Of a stretch of DNA of 64,000 bases, positions 11,001 through 22,300 are shown one piece after another (within the stretch, counting starts at the first letter, position 1; the number at the start of each line of letters is the position of its first letter). A program made the position numbers and the translations under genes. The stretch covers positions 7,530,988 through 7,594,987 of the forward strand of contig JAJLRJ010000008.1 of NCBI GenBank assembly GCA_024195265.1. The letters run 5' to 3'. This DNA is from Dendrophyllia cribrosa (taxonomy: Eukaryota > Cnidaria > Anthozoa > Scleractinia > Dendrophylliidae). The notes under the pieces were generated by a model that did not search any database, was not told where the DNA came from, and saw only the letters and a list, made by a program, of their open reading frames with translations.

Positions 11001-14000
11001 GGGACTAACACTATTCACCTGTGTTCCTCTTCCTCCACATTCTCTCTCCAGGTCTCCTCACAACCTCTTTTTTGGCCAGAGGAAGCTAATGAAAGACTTA
11101 TATGTGTTGTCCCAGAAAACATTATCCATACCACTCCCATGGAAAGTTTTTCAGTTTGGACCCCTGCACCCCTCTGGAAATTCCACTTTTGCTTCATACC
11201 CGGGGGGTGGGGGGACTCCCATATAAAAATGACGGGGGTGCTCGTCGGAAATTTTCTAAAAACACCCTAAAAGGTACCAGAATCTTGTGTGATGGGCGTG
11301 GCTCAAAATAATTGTTACCCCTAAGAGGTACCAATTCGAAAACGACACGTCATATTCTGTCATATTTTTTTCGGCTCATACCCTAAAAGGTACCGCGATA
11401 ATTCTAACGGTAGTCATTTCATATTTTAGTACCCTAAGCGGTACCAATCTACAAATTTTGACCCCTAAAAGGTACAATGAGCACCCCGTCATTTTTATAT
11501 GGGACCCCTAAGAGGTACCAATTCGAAAACGACACGTCATATTCTGTCATATTTTTTTCGGCTCATACCCTAAAAGGTACCGCGATAATTCTAACGGTAG
11601 TCATTTCATATTTTAGTACCCTAAGCGGTACCAATCTACAAATTTTGACCCCTAAAAGGTACAATGAGCACCCCGTCATTTTTATATGGGACCCCTAAGA
11701 GGTACCAATTCGAAAACGACACGTCATATTCTGTCATATTTTTTTCGGCTCATACCCTAAAAGGTACCGCGATAATTCTAACGGTAGTCATTTCATATTT
11801 TAGTACCCTAAGCGGGAATTATAGATATTTTCATAATACAGCAGTATTCACCTGTGAGTATCATCTGCTTTCCAATTTTTGTTTTTGCCAAGTGTAAATT
11901 GCAGACTGATCTTTGGTTAATGGTTTGCTTAAAAAATGTTATCTCTGAGTCAATAATAAGATGTAGAAACTCAACTAACATTTCTGTACTGGTACAGTTG
12001 GTGCTATCGAGTCAGGCCAGTTGTGTGGCATAGGATGTAAACAGCATTGACACAAAACATGCATTTGATCTGGAGTACACGTGTAGTCTGGAGGTGTTAC
12101 ACCTGTTGATGAACCTGTAAAAATTATATGGGTACCAATAATAAATACACTGTGTTAACAAGAGACATGTATGGGATCTGATGCAAATAATAATCACATT
12201 ATGATCAATAACGGTTTTGTAAAGCAAAAACAAGCAACAACAAACAAAAACCAACATTTCAGAGTCATCATGACAAGATGGAATTCTGTGAGTATAAGAC
12301 ATAGTTCACTCAATATTATTATGTCATTGGGAAATGGAATATTTTATTCATTCATTCATTCATTTGTATGAATGAATGATATATGGAAGGGGACTTCTAC
12401 ATTTCTACATCTACATGTCTTGAATAACTTGCAAAATCCTTGCCAGGACAGTTTGCAATTGCAATAATAGATGCAATAAAACGAGGATATGTGCAGTGCT
12501 GGCTTACAAGAAGAGGAGTGGGGCTAAATATTGGGTGGGGGATTAATGTAGGGGAAATACTGTATGCAAGACCACGCAAGACATGTGGTTAAGCCTGAGA
12601 CCTCAGTTCAACTTACTTTCACTAGTACTGGCTGCTGCATATGCGCTAGAAGGAACAGAGGGTGAAATATAACCGGGACAGAGCCTACAGCTTGTGGGGA
12701 CAGGCATCCTGGAATTATGCATAAAAAACTCTGTCAGTAATAAGCTTCACAATATATATCCCTTCTAAAAAATATAAAACAGCTTTTACTAGAGCTGGTC
12801 ACTTACAAGAATGAATTTTCATAACGACCACTCATTGAACAAACAAAGGAGTGAACTTTCCAACCAAAAGATGTTTGTTACTTGCCTTGATGAAAGGAAC
12901 CCAAAAAGACCCCCAAAAGAAGTTGGTGATATTATCACACGGCTACTGAAAAAAAAAAGAATTATGATAATTAAACAAAGATGATAAGAATGTCATTAGC
13001 TAAATACTTAATAAAGCTCATTCTGATCTCTGCTTTTGTATATACATGTAAACTTAGTGCACCTCCCTCCTTTCAGAGCACTTGCCTCTAATTTTTTTTG
13101 TCAGCACACCTTGATAAGGGTTTCACATCTCTAGCCATAGACAGTGTTCTGTGTACATTATTCACTTTAATAAACTAAAAAATACCTTTACACTTTACAC
13201 CACATGCAACAAATATCCCTCACCTTCAATGACCCAATGCCAGGAAAAAAAAATAATGCTGACCTTCAACAACCTTCACTCAAACTCACATTATTGTCAG
13301 GATCTTGGCTGTTACTGCATAGGCCTGGTTAATTACGCAAAAGTTTGTACCTCAAAGCTTCATCAGAGCCATCACTGTCATCAGCATCATCCTCATCCTC
13401 CTCCTCATCATCATCTTCATCCTCGTCATCAAAGGGCAAAAATCCAAATAAAGCTGAACTTCTTTTGTCCTTTGGTCTAAGCTGCAAAAAACGTTTTTAA
13501 AGAGTTCGGAAATGAAAGTTTATAACAACTAATCTTAAATATTTTTAAACAATGTAACTCTCCAGTTAATTAGTTAGTAAAGGTTGCAGCAATGAAGGTT
13601 GAGATTGTGGTGCTTGTGACTGTTGTGATGGCTACAGTGTTCTTGTGAAGTGGCTTGCTGGGCTGTTTGGAATGGTTGTAGGTTCTTTAGGTTCTCATTG
13701 AGGAAATCGTTTCTCCCTGCGCACGCTCAGAAGAGTGTAATAACATGTCATAAAAATTGTTTGCACTCGTGAATGCTATATCGAATAATAAAGTACAGTG
13801 CAGTGCAGTACAGTACAGCACAGTTCAGTACACTTGGATGACGGGCATCGTCGCTTGTCCATAGATCTTGGATCATTTGACTCCATATGTGTGCTACACG
13901 TTTGTGAGGAGGTACTTGGTGCCGTTACAGTGCTTGGGCAATGAAGAAGCTCATCCCAGTTGCTGGAGATTGAGACATCATTTCAATATTTATTTCATTA

Positions 14001-14943
14001 TAATTGTTTATTGTTCCATTTCCATCTTCATGAACTTACCATATCCTCTGTTATCTTGTTTTTAGAATCCATTTCTCTTAGTTCCTCTTCTGACCGTCGT
14101 CTTTCTGTTGAAGAAGAAGACCAAAAACAGTTTATTAGTTTATGCTAAAATTATGACTCTTCAAATAAGCAAATATAAAATAAATATATTGACTAGTTAA
14201 TTGTTATAATTATATTAAATATTTAACCCTTTCACTCCCAGAATCAATTATGGAGACATGCAGTGTAGTTCTAACTTTTGAGTCTGCAGATGAAATCTCA
14301 TGGTGTGACTGTTCAAATGAACCTTTGCATAGTACCAGTACATTGTTTTTCAATATTTTATAAAATGAAATTTGGAATTTTTTTTTATTTCGATGGGTTA
14401 ATAAATACATGTAGGCCATTCAGTACAAAGGTTAAAACTAACCTGGATGTTCTTTAAGGAAAGCTTCTACAAGATTGTTGACAATGTGATTTTTACTAAT
14501 TCTTTCAACCTTTTTCCTACACTACAAAATTAAAAGAAAGAAATGTTTCTGCATTATACATGTACTAACAATATAGAATCAATACTAACTGTTGGCTTGC
14601 ATAAGAATGCATGGAAGAGTCTATGGTTTCCATTTGAAGAAACTTTAGACCATCTCCCCCCAACCCCTATTTAATGAAAATGGAACATATGTTGTGGTTT
14701 AAATATTATTTTGGCTTAAAATTTTCAAACCAGTTTAATTTTTACTTTCTTTTGTTTTAGATTCATTACCATAATCTGAAACAATGGAAAATCAAAATCA
14801 AACTGGTTTGAAAAATTTTTAACCAAAATAAAAATTAAACCACAACACATATACTTCTGGAGTATCAACTTCAATGTCTTCTTGTACTGTAGCTTGCTTT
14901 TACATTCATATTTGTAACATAGGATATGTGTGTTTATCTTATG

Positions 14944-14984
<41 letters not shown>

Positions 14985-17900
14985 ACATGTAAATTATATT
15001 TTTTTAGGGTTAATTTTGGAACTCTCAATGCTACTTGATTTATAAAAACTGAATGGATGTTATTATATACATCATTGGCCCTTACATGCATCAGCACTAT
15101 GAGAATAAGTCCAAAAATAAATAAAAATTATTAATGTTATTTAAAATATTGCTGAACAATTTAGAAATAACACAATATAGAACTCCTGATGTATTGAAGT
15201 GTCAAGTTAATGACCCCCCTCTTTTAACATGCAGTGTATTTTTTTTCTTGTGGGACAACTTTTATATTTTGGTGTTAAATAGAAAGGGGCATTTTAATAA
15301 GAAAAGGTGTAATTTATTTGTGGAATGAAATAAATTATAAAACAGCACTTTTCTTACACTTGGGCAATCGCTGGAGCGTTCCATCCACTGTGAATAACAA
15401 GCTGCACAAAATGAGTGAATACATGGCTGCAGACTGAAGAAAAATAACCATTAATGAATTGCCAACTTTAAACCTACAGATTCTTAATCCACTACAATGT
15501 AGAAAAATTGGGTACATAACCCTGACCCATCACAGAACTACACCCCCTCCCCACCACCACCCCCTGCCCCTCACTCCTCCTGCACCCCACTGCCACCCCA
15601 ACCAGAGTTATGTTTGTTGTTGGGTGGGGGTGGAGGGTGGAGGGTAGGAAAAGTCATTTTGGACAAAGAGACTCGACTGATTTTGACCCCGATTGTAGAC
15701 AAAAAAAACATTTTTGACTCCAAGCTTTTAAACAGAAACTGTAAGTTAGAGTATGACCTACCTTACACAATCATGAAAGATATCCTGAAAGGTTAAGAAA
15801 TAAAAACAAAAGTTAGTCAACTGAATAGAAGTCATTGATGACAAGAGGGTGATCAGAACAAGGAAGAAATTGGGACCATGAAGAACTCCAGGGAAACAAA
15901 ATGATGGTCCAAACTGGCTGAGCGAATAAAAAAAATTGGAAAATTACAACAATTTTATTTATTTAACATATTACCTGGCAAATGCTACAAAGTAAGGTTT
16001 CTGCAATGGAGTTATGAGCAACTATTTGTGGTTTATTGTCATCTGATGTTCCTGCACTTTCTGAATGTTTCTTTTTCGCATCAGGACTTTCCCCAGTATC
16101 ACCAGTCTAAACGGAAAGGAAAACAGTAACTGGATAAAAAATAGCTAGAACCAGTAGACAAAAAGATAGCTAGAAAAAAATGAAACTTAATTGACAAAAA
16201 AATTCTTAATATGGCTGCATCTACTGGGGAGAAACCATTCCTGTAGATGGAGACAGGCGACTGGAACCTGGGGGAAATTGGAATTTTTTTTTTTTTTGGG
16301 GGGGGGGGGCAATATTGCATTATATTCTGTAATAGGAAGAGTGCAAAGGTGCGGGAAGTTCAGAGCCCCATCTCCATCCCACACCCTTGTAATCAACCAC
16401 CATCTGTCAGCAACTGGTTTCATGCAAAATCCAAATTCTATCACTTATATCTTAAAGAATTCCATGTGTCTGTTGTGGTTCAATTTTCTCTTTGGTTTGA
16501 AAATTTTCAAACCAGTTAAGTTTTTATTTGCCTTTGTCTCAAATTCATTACCATAATCTGAGACACAGGAAAACAAAAAAACAAACTGGTTTAAAAATTT
16601 TCAAACAAAGAAAAAATTGAAGCACAGCATGTCTCTTGTAAGTGGCAACTCTTCAGGACTAATGCTAAAGGGTAGTTGCTTATGACAGATTTAGCCGTAA
16701 AACTGAAATTAATGTCATATGTGATGCGTTTAATAAAATGTACCTCACTGTGTGTTCTTTTTTCAGCACGTTTAATGTCTTCATCTTCAGAAATATCCTC
16801 CTCTTAAAATGGAGAAACAAAGTTGGTTTTAGTCACAATCAGACAAAGCACCTTTATTATTATGACGTTCATTCCTCGCTACATCTCACAATAAAAAAAT
16901 TTCTTGAATTAAAAGTAAGCTAACCTGTATCAATGTGATATTCAAGAGTATTGTCCAGAAGTGCAGCTTCCTCTCTCAGGAACTTCAAGTCTTGAAACAC
17001 AAATGCGATATCTGCATAAGTTAAAAGCCAGATTATTAAAAGCTGTGCTCACGGCTTTTATTAATATAATTAGCAAAATTGTTATTAGTCACAATGTGGA
17101 AAGAAACATACCACTTCCAGGGTCCTTCCGATGAACTACTTGAACTTGATCATTGTGACAAATTTGTATTTTCTGTATTAAACAAAATAATTTTTTAGTT
17201 TGTTTAAATTAATCATTATGACAAATTAATATTTAGGAAGGATGGTTTATTATAAATTATGATTTAAAAGACTACTCTTACCTCATTCTTGTTAATTTTC
17301 TTCCCATTTAACAAAGATCCATTGGTGCTAAAAAAAACAACAGCAGAAAAAAATTAATTGCAACTGAATCAGACACTATAATAAATTCAGTTTTTCTGCA
17401 GTCGGTTCTCAAGGAAATATAGTATGAAGCCACAAAAGACAATTTATTTTCCAAGACAGGTAGGATTTTTTCTTGAAAAAGCTGCATACGAGATAGGGGT
17501 ATTGGGGAATAGGTCTTGGCCTATTAGCATACTACTGCTTAGAGTAAAATTAGCCCCAACAACCTGTCTTGTGAGTTTAAACAAAGTTATCATCATCGTC
17601 ATCATCACTTTTGTTTGCGGTAAGGTCTGCCCATGTACTTTACTTTGCTACCATTATATTGATATTCTTTTTCTTTTAGAGCGGTCTAAAATGCTCAACA
17701 TTGAGCGACAGACCTATGCGGTAAATAAACTTTTATTTAAATTCTGGTGGACCATTCTCATATTTGAACATGACATTTACAATTTTGGCCGACATTTTAT
17801 GAGATTGCCTTGCCTTGCCTCCCTTCCTTTCCCTTTTTCCCACTGTCTTGCTATTGGAACACATGGAGCCTGGGTGACCAGTAACTGTATATATGCCAGC

Positions 17901-20900
17901 CATGGCATCAGACCTCCATCTAGGAGATAAAGTTCTGCTAAACGTGGAAACTGCTGGATCTCCTGATGAGCACCTTCTAAAGTGATGCAGTTCTTAACCC
18001 TTTTCTTCGCAGAGTCAGTTTTGAGTCTGTTAACAAAATCCTATGGTGTAACCATTCAAATGAAACCTCTTCAGCAGTACTTTTGCATGGTACCATTTGT
18101 TCTAACGTTTGAGTCTGTTGATGAAATCCTGTGGTGTGACCATTCAAATGAAACCTCTTCAGCAGTACTTTTGCATGGTACCATTTGTTCTAACTTTTGA
18201 GTCTGTTAACGAAATCCTATGGTGTGACCATTCAAATGAAACCTCTTCAGCAGTACTTTTGCATGGTACCATTTGTTCTAACTTTTGAGTCTGTTAACGA
18301 AATCCTATGATGCGACCATTCAAATGAAACCTCTTCAGCAGTGCTTTTGCATGGTACCATTTGCTCTAACTTTTGAGTCTGTTAACGAAATCCTGTGGTG
18401 TGACCATTCAAATGAAACCTCTTCAGCAGTACTTTTGCATGGTACCATTTGTTCTAACTTTTGAGTCTGTTAACGAAATCCTGTGGTGTGACCATTCAAA
18501 TGAAACCTCTTCAGCAGTACTTTTGCATGGTACCATTTGTTCTAACTTTTGAGTCTGTTAACGAAATCCTGTGGTGTGACCATTCAAATGAAACCTCTTC
18601 AGCGGTACTTTTTCATGGTACCGTTTGTTTTTTAATATTTTACAGTTTAATGAAATTTAGGATTTTTTTAAACTTTGATTTTTGGCACTCTTGGAAGTAA
18701 ACAAAGGCTTAATAAAATTGAGTACAATTACCTGAAGTCTTCAATCCAGACTTTACCATCTGCATCTCTTGATAAACTACAGTGGTGACCAGATACAAAT
18801 TTACATCCAACAAAGCTGATGTCACAATCTATGAAATAATATAAATTACATTTGTGGAAATATTCTCCAGTGGAACTCCAATTATTAGTGTTAGGTGCCC
18901 CAAAGTAAAGGTTCCAGTTCTGCATTTAAATTGAACTACGTACATACACTGTAGTGATACTAGTCAAGTACTTAACCCTGCAAGCAGACATTTCCCATTT
19001 ATGCTAAAAGGCATTATGTTGGTCAACAACTAATATCAAATATTAACTTAGGCATAAAACAGAATATTAATGTGAATTTGAAGCCATGGCAAAAATAAAA
19101 TGTAATTATGGCAAGGAAACACCTTTTATCTATGTGCTAGAGCAAAGTTTAATGATTTTATTGATGTATGTAATTAGGATTAGTAATGGCTCTCAATTTA
19201 TTTTTTTTTTTTAGGATTACCTTTTCATCTTCCTTTTCCTTTTATTGTTATCACTACTCCAGTTAATCTATAATTTTCGTTTTTCATTTTGCTGTCCCGG
19301 TTGTACGGGGATTCTCCGCCCCGAGGTCTAAACCCTTACCCTTTTCATATACTTCAACTTGTGAAATCCCTACCCTTTCATATACCTCCAGCCTAAATTG
19401 GTACCCCTTTCGGGCGGAGCATCCCTGTATAACCCATTATAGGGAGTACCCCCCTCCCCTCATTTGCTGTGCATCTGTTCAGTTCAGTCGCTGATGTTCT
19501 TGGCACATTTTGATGCCTTCTGTGATGTATAACTGAACAGATGCGTGACAAAATGGAATCTATTTGTTTTATACAATAACAAGGAAGAAAAATAAGTCTC
19601 GTAGCACTCGACTGTGATACAGACGCACAACAAAATGGAATCTATTTGCTTTATACAATAACAAGGGAGAAAAATAAGTCTCGTAGCACTCGACTGTGAT
19701 ACAGACGCACAACAAAATGGAATCTATTTGCTTTATACAATAACACGAAAGAAAAATAAGTCTCATAGCACTCGACTGTGATTATGACTATTCCAGGATT
19801 TTCTTCTAATTTCAGCATTTTCTGCATCAACAACAAAACTACTTTTTGCTTCGGTTTTGTCTTTTTCTTAAATAACCTGCCCTTTCCGGAATAAACTCAT
19901 CCACATAAATTTTCAAAACTGTCTGCCACGTTGGACAGAACAGATCATGGGTAATGACAAATCAAAATAGAAGTAGATTTCAGTTTTTCAAACTGCCTTG
20001 TGTTGTTATATATTAACAAATCACTTAATGACTGATCCCTTAGGAAACAGTGAATTTTGTTTCCAAGATTCTTAGGAAACAAAATTCACTGTTTCCCTTT
20101 GGACCAGCACTCCAAGCTGCGACCAATTTGGTCGCCATAGCGAGTGAAAAAAAAAAATTGGCGACTGAATTATCGGCGAAGGTCGCCATTTGGCGACCAA
20201 AGGATTTCAGCTCAAAACAATGTTGACTTTACGTTTTATCGATTTTTAATTGAATCATCGTTAAATCAAAGAAATATTACTATGCTTTTCTCCTGTATAA
20301 GGTCAATGATGAATCTGTTCCTCTTGCATCTCAAGACATGTGTACTGGCATAAGGATCTGCGTAACGCAGCTTCGAATTCATTGAGCGGCCATTTTGAAA
20401 ACGTTCAGCAGTAGTGTCTTCATGTAAAGTAGCATGAAGTGTCTTACGTTTAATGAGACGACAATTTTTGGGGACCGAAATTTTCCAATGGCGACCATTT
20501 TAAAAATGCAGGTCGCCAAAAGGCGATTTATTGAAAAAGTGATCTTGGAGCGCTGCTTTGGACCAGTCATAAAGTGTTTATTATTGACTGTTACAAAATG
20601 CTCAAGGAAATGCGCGCGCTATGATTGGATAAACCAAGTTCATTATAACTCGATAAAGCACGCACATGACGTAAGGTTCATTATAACCATTTTTATTTTA
20701 TAAAAGAAATAAAAAAAACTTGTTCCTCGTGCACTGTTGAGTTATATAAGCACTTACAAATTTTTAAGAACACTCAAGAAGTGCAAGAAGCACTTGCCTT
20801 TGGCTCGTGCTTCTCTCCACTTCTCTCGTGTTCTTAAAAATTTCCGCGTGCTTGTATAACTCAATAATGCACTCGGCATGTTTTTTATTTCTTTAATAGC

Positions 20901-21590
20901 TTGATCATAGAATGATTGACTGATGCAATCGGCAAGAAGACTGTTAAATCACTGTCAAAAAAGCAATGTTAAATAAACTTGTTGTCATCTGTTAAACAGA
21001 ATTTTGAATTAAAATAATCTTGAATAATAGTCTAGAGAAGGCCTAAGTGTGACCATTCAAATGAAAGCTATTGAGTGGTACTTTGTCACACTGTTGTTTA
21101 AGCTTGTTTATGTGTTGCATATACAATTCAAGGTGGTTCTAAAACTATTTCGAGTCTGTGGATGAAATCAAATCCACAGACTCGAAATCCACGAAAACTG
21201 ATCTTGTAGAACTTGGAGCAACTACAGAATGCAGGGCCACTTTTTATTGTATACCAAACGATTCTGTAGTTTAGCATAGAACTTTCCGGTGGTGCTTCAG
21301 ATTTTACTACGCTGTAAAAATCGACTCAACCTTTTGAACCTGCGAATGTAATCTTGAAATGAAAACTGTCGAGTGGCAAGCTTATTGGACACGCTGCAAA
21401 ATCTTTTGATTGACTCTGTAAACTGACGAATTCTTATAATAATCCATTCTTAGTTTCTTTTCTTACCTTCTTTTCTACCTAATGTTATTAAATCTTTACT
21501 GATCAGCACTGGAGGTTTACTGTCATGAGTAAAAATCAACTGTCCCCAAGGAGTTAACGAACTGTTTTCTTCTTCAGATTTGGACGCCAT
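5015..21590 (-). CDS. CHFR: CHFR: FHA-RING-PBZ E3 ubiquitin ligase, mitotic checkpoint
   Basis: Complete gene of 21 coding exons (5' to 3'): 21467-21590, 18732-18828, 17282-17327, 17112-17172, 16925-17011, 16744-16802, 15975-16106, 15762-15784, 15358-15433, 14443-14521, 14040-14104, 13351-13481, 12883-12945, 12617-12708, 11980-12114, 9482-9565, 8536-8606, 7558-7645, 6770-6886, 5703-5778, 5015-5057. The sum is 1749 nt, 582 aa plus stop; vertebrate CHFR is about 660. The FHA domain spans residues about 14-135 (LITLGRKEDCDISF, VSGHHCSL, FSTNGSLLNGKK). The RING is at about 197-242 (CSICQ, CIHSFCAAC, DCPSC). An acidic linker, a Cys-rich block (FCHLLWGC) and a C-terminal PAR-binding zinc finger follow (DCYWGKNC then HASRFNHIC). 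In other animals CHFR delays mitotic entry by ubiquitinating PLK1/Aurora A and binds poly(ADP-ribose) through the PBZ. Start chosen at MASKSEEE, where family N-termini begin; an upstream in-frame ATG exists. Confidence 0.95.
5815..6260. repeat. C-rich tandem/dispersed repeat, about three units
   Basis: In a CHFR intron, units of roughly 120-140 bp repeat phrases such as GGACCCTCCCCTCCCCAGA, TTTTGCTTCACTGA and CATCCAACTCCCCACC. A related single unit lies at about 9630-9780. Strong pyrimidine/purine strand bias; no coding potential. Confidence 0.65.
6940..7410. repeat. Diverged copies of the 88-bp repeat family
   Basis: Pieces resembling the unit arrayed at 18 kb (GTACTGCTGAAGAGGTTTCA, AATGGTCACA, ACTCAAAAGTTA) occur in inverted orientation in a CHFR intron next to exon 19. 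Confidence 0.55.
7697..8190. repeat. Foldback element with about 75-bp inverted arms
   Basis: The arm at 7697-7815 (ATGGTATGATCACAGGCAAA, GGGAATATGATAAAAA) is the reverse complement of the arm at 8110-8190 (TTTTTTATCATATTGC, TTACCTGTGATCATACCACG). The spacer of about 300 bp has no coding signal. It lies in a CHFR intron. Confidence 0.6.
8868..8892. repeat. Poly-C tract
   Basis: A run of about 25 C inside a C-rich stretch in a CHFR intron; length in the assembly may be unreliable. Confidence 0.8.
10142..10425 (+). mobile_element. MITE family A, copy 1 (284 bp, TA-flanked)
   Basis: Terminal inverted repeats start GAGCAGTTTTCAATTGAGTG and end with the near-complement; TA flanks both ends as expected for a TA target duplication. 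The inside is itself quasi-palindromic and carries several CCAAT/ATTGG boxes. Inverted and direct copies occur at 42715-42996 and 45968-46366. No transposase. Confidence 0.8.
10439..10603 (+). mobile_element. Foldback MITE family B, copy 1
   Basis: Near-perfect palindrome: arms GTTGTGGTTCAAATTTTTCC and its complement ending GCACCACAAT, with GAAAATTTTCAAA near the arm centres. Related copies are at 14691-14847 and 16472-16628, all in CHFR introns. Confidence 0.75.
10628..10890 (+). repeat. tRNA-derived SINE-like repeat
   Basis: GATAGCTCAGTGGATAGAG (A box) and AAGGTCGTGGGTTCTAATTCC (B box-like) about 30 bases apart, then a T-run, look like a Pol III SINE head. Short copies of TATGATTTTCATATAT lie on both sides (near 10628 and 10868), either a target duplication or part of the repeat. 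Confidence 0.55.
11313..11816 (+). repeat. 187-bp tandem array, about 2.7 copies
   Basis: Units begin near 11317, 11505 and 11691 and are almost identical. Each contains several copies of a CCCTAANNGGTACC-type motif and the phrase CATTTCATATTTTAGTACCC. The same motif type continues in the left flank (11206-11312) and in degraded form near 19300-19440 and 26800-27030. Open frames across it are by-products of the repeat. Confidence 0.85.
14691..14847 (+). mobile_element. Foldback MITE family B, copy 2
   Basis: Arms GTTGTGGTTTAAATATTATT and its complement (TAAAAATTAAACCACAAC), same inner motif TTTTCAAACCAGTTT as the other two copies. Confidence 0.75.
14957..14982. repeat. (ATT)n microsatellite
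   Basis: About eight to nine perfect ATT units. Confidence 0.9.
15762..15784 (-). other. CHFR: CHFR 23-nt microexon inside the RING
   Basis: This exon encodes only DIFHDCV plus part of a Ser codon, between an AG acceptor (CCTTTCAG) and a GTAGGT donor. It supplies the RING residues between the first Cys pair (CSIC) and the Cys/His cluster. Skipping it (23 nt) would shift the frame and destroy the RING, so it must be included for activity. Family alignment (CQDxxHDCVSLQPC) supports it. Confidence 0.85.
16472..16628 (+). mobile_element. Foldback MITE family B, copy 3
   Basis: GTTGTGGTTCAATTTTCTCT at the left and AAAAATTGAAGCACAGCA at the right pair as inverted arms; the same internal TCTGAGACA/TGTCTCA motif occurs. 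Lies just upstream of the CHFR linker exons. Confidence 0.7.
18010..18640 (+). repeat. 88-bp tandem array, seven copies
   Basis: The phrase GAGTCTGTT recurs at 18023, 18111, 18199, 18287, 18375, 18463 and 18551, an exact 88-base period. Each unit carries GTGTGACCATTCAAATGAAA, CTTCAGCAGTACTTTTGCAT and GGTACCATTTGTTCTAAC. Shorter relatives with one to three units occur at 14222-14370, 29450-29500, 30360-30600, 53030-53270 and 62410-62545, so it is a dispersed family with variable internal copy number. Confidence 0.9.
19551..19795 (-). repeat. 82-bp tandem array, three copies, with open minus frames
   Basis: AAATGGAATCTATTTG recurs at 19551, 19633 and 19715. The minus frame reads VECYETYFS repeatedly and resembles the end of the small ORF at 39228-39427 (AVEC). 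It is probably an internally amplified relative of that repeat. Confidence 0.75.
20041..20095. repeat. Perfect hairpin
   Basis: GGAAACAGTGAATTTTGTTTCC and its complement are separated by about 9 bases. Intronic to CHFR. Confidence 0.8.
20698..20898. repeat. Foldback element around 200 bp
   Basis: Outer arms TTATAAAAGAAATAAAAAA / TTTTTTATTTCTTTAATA and inner arms TTTTTAAGAACACTCAAGAA / CTCTCGTGTTCTTAAAAA pair across a short centre. It lies in CHFR intron 1. Confidence 0.65.
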
Positions 21591-21593
21591 CTT
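21585..21593 (-). promoter_or_regulatory. YY1-like motif overlapping the CHFR start codon
   Basis: The CHFR initiation context reads AAGATGGCG on the minus strand, a match to the core of the YY1 recognition sequence (AAGATGGCGGC) that often lies just downstream of animal start sites and can coincide with the ATG. It is also a good Kozak context. Binding is inference. Confidence 0.35.
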
Positions 21594-22300
21594 GAACTGC
21601 ATCAAGTCCACTCGTCCTAGTCCCTTGCGGCCTGTGTACAGCCGCCCCATCATCCTCTGTAAGACCTAAACCTGAAAGACCTTGAAGAAGAAAGGCTGCG
21701 CCTTGCTTTTGTATCATACTCCATCATCCCCTCTTCGATTTTTCTTGAGGGAGGGGGGGGGGGGGGGGGGGGGGGGGATTTTTATTGTGACGGAGGAGGT
21801 GCGAAGGATTTTCTTGCGGAAATTCACAATTGTAGGTATTTTGGGTTCAAAATTTTCCCCAGTATTTTTTTGGGGGGTAGTTAGACACCAGTCTGCGAAT
21901 ACAGATGCCTTCCAATCAGTGAAGTACTCGATCGAGACTATAAATTTATACGAAAATCAGTGAAGTATCTCCATCGAGAGTGCTTTTAATATACGAAAAT
22001 CAGTAAATTACCGCCATAGAGAGTGTTTTCAGAAGCTGCAGAAATTGCCCGAGTCAAGATTACTTGTTTTTAATGTTGTCACCCTCCTTACCGCATATAA
22101 CTCCGTATCATGTGTTGTTTAACTGAATCGAGTAAAGAAATTTCAGCCATGACAAGAAAGTCTTTGAGCAATTTATCCCTTCGATAAGCGACAATTGGAT
22201 CCAGGATACATCAGGATTGGACCGTTGGGAAATATTTGAACGAGGTTCGCGTTGTCTTGTGTTTCATGAGAAGTAGTACTTAGTTCAAAATGTGTGTAGG
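21591..22300. other. Upstream region of CHFR, no gene seen
   Basis: Contains the presumed CHFR promoter/5' UTR, then a poly-G run of about 30 at 21747-21778. GATCGAGAC/TACGAAAATCAGTGAAGTA phrases repeat twice near 21930-22010. No supported ORF. Confidence 0.5.

Noticed and set aside
11313..11816. Interstitial telomeric repeat because of CCCTAA
   Set aside because: CCCTAA occurs only as part of a longer motif within a 187-bp unit, not as tandem hexamers.
11477..11897. Two overlapping repeated ORFs (MSTPSFLYGT...)
   Set aside because: They simply translate the 187-bp tandem unit; no homology and no start context.
12883..12890. GC-AG donor for the CHFR exon at 12883-12945
   Set aside because: A normal GT donor four bases further downstream (ending the exon at 12883) gives the correct phase, so the GC donor is not needed.
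13151..13480. 109-codon plus-strand ORF (His/Pro-rich)
   Set aside because: It is antisense to the acidic CHFR exon 13351-13481; the His/Pro run mirrors the Asp/Glu codons.
18010..18640. CRISPR-like array
   Set aside because: Units are directly adjacent and fully repeated with no variable spacers, and the context is an animal gene intron.
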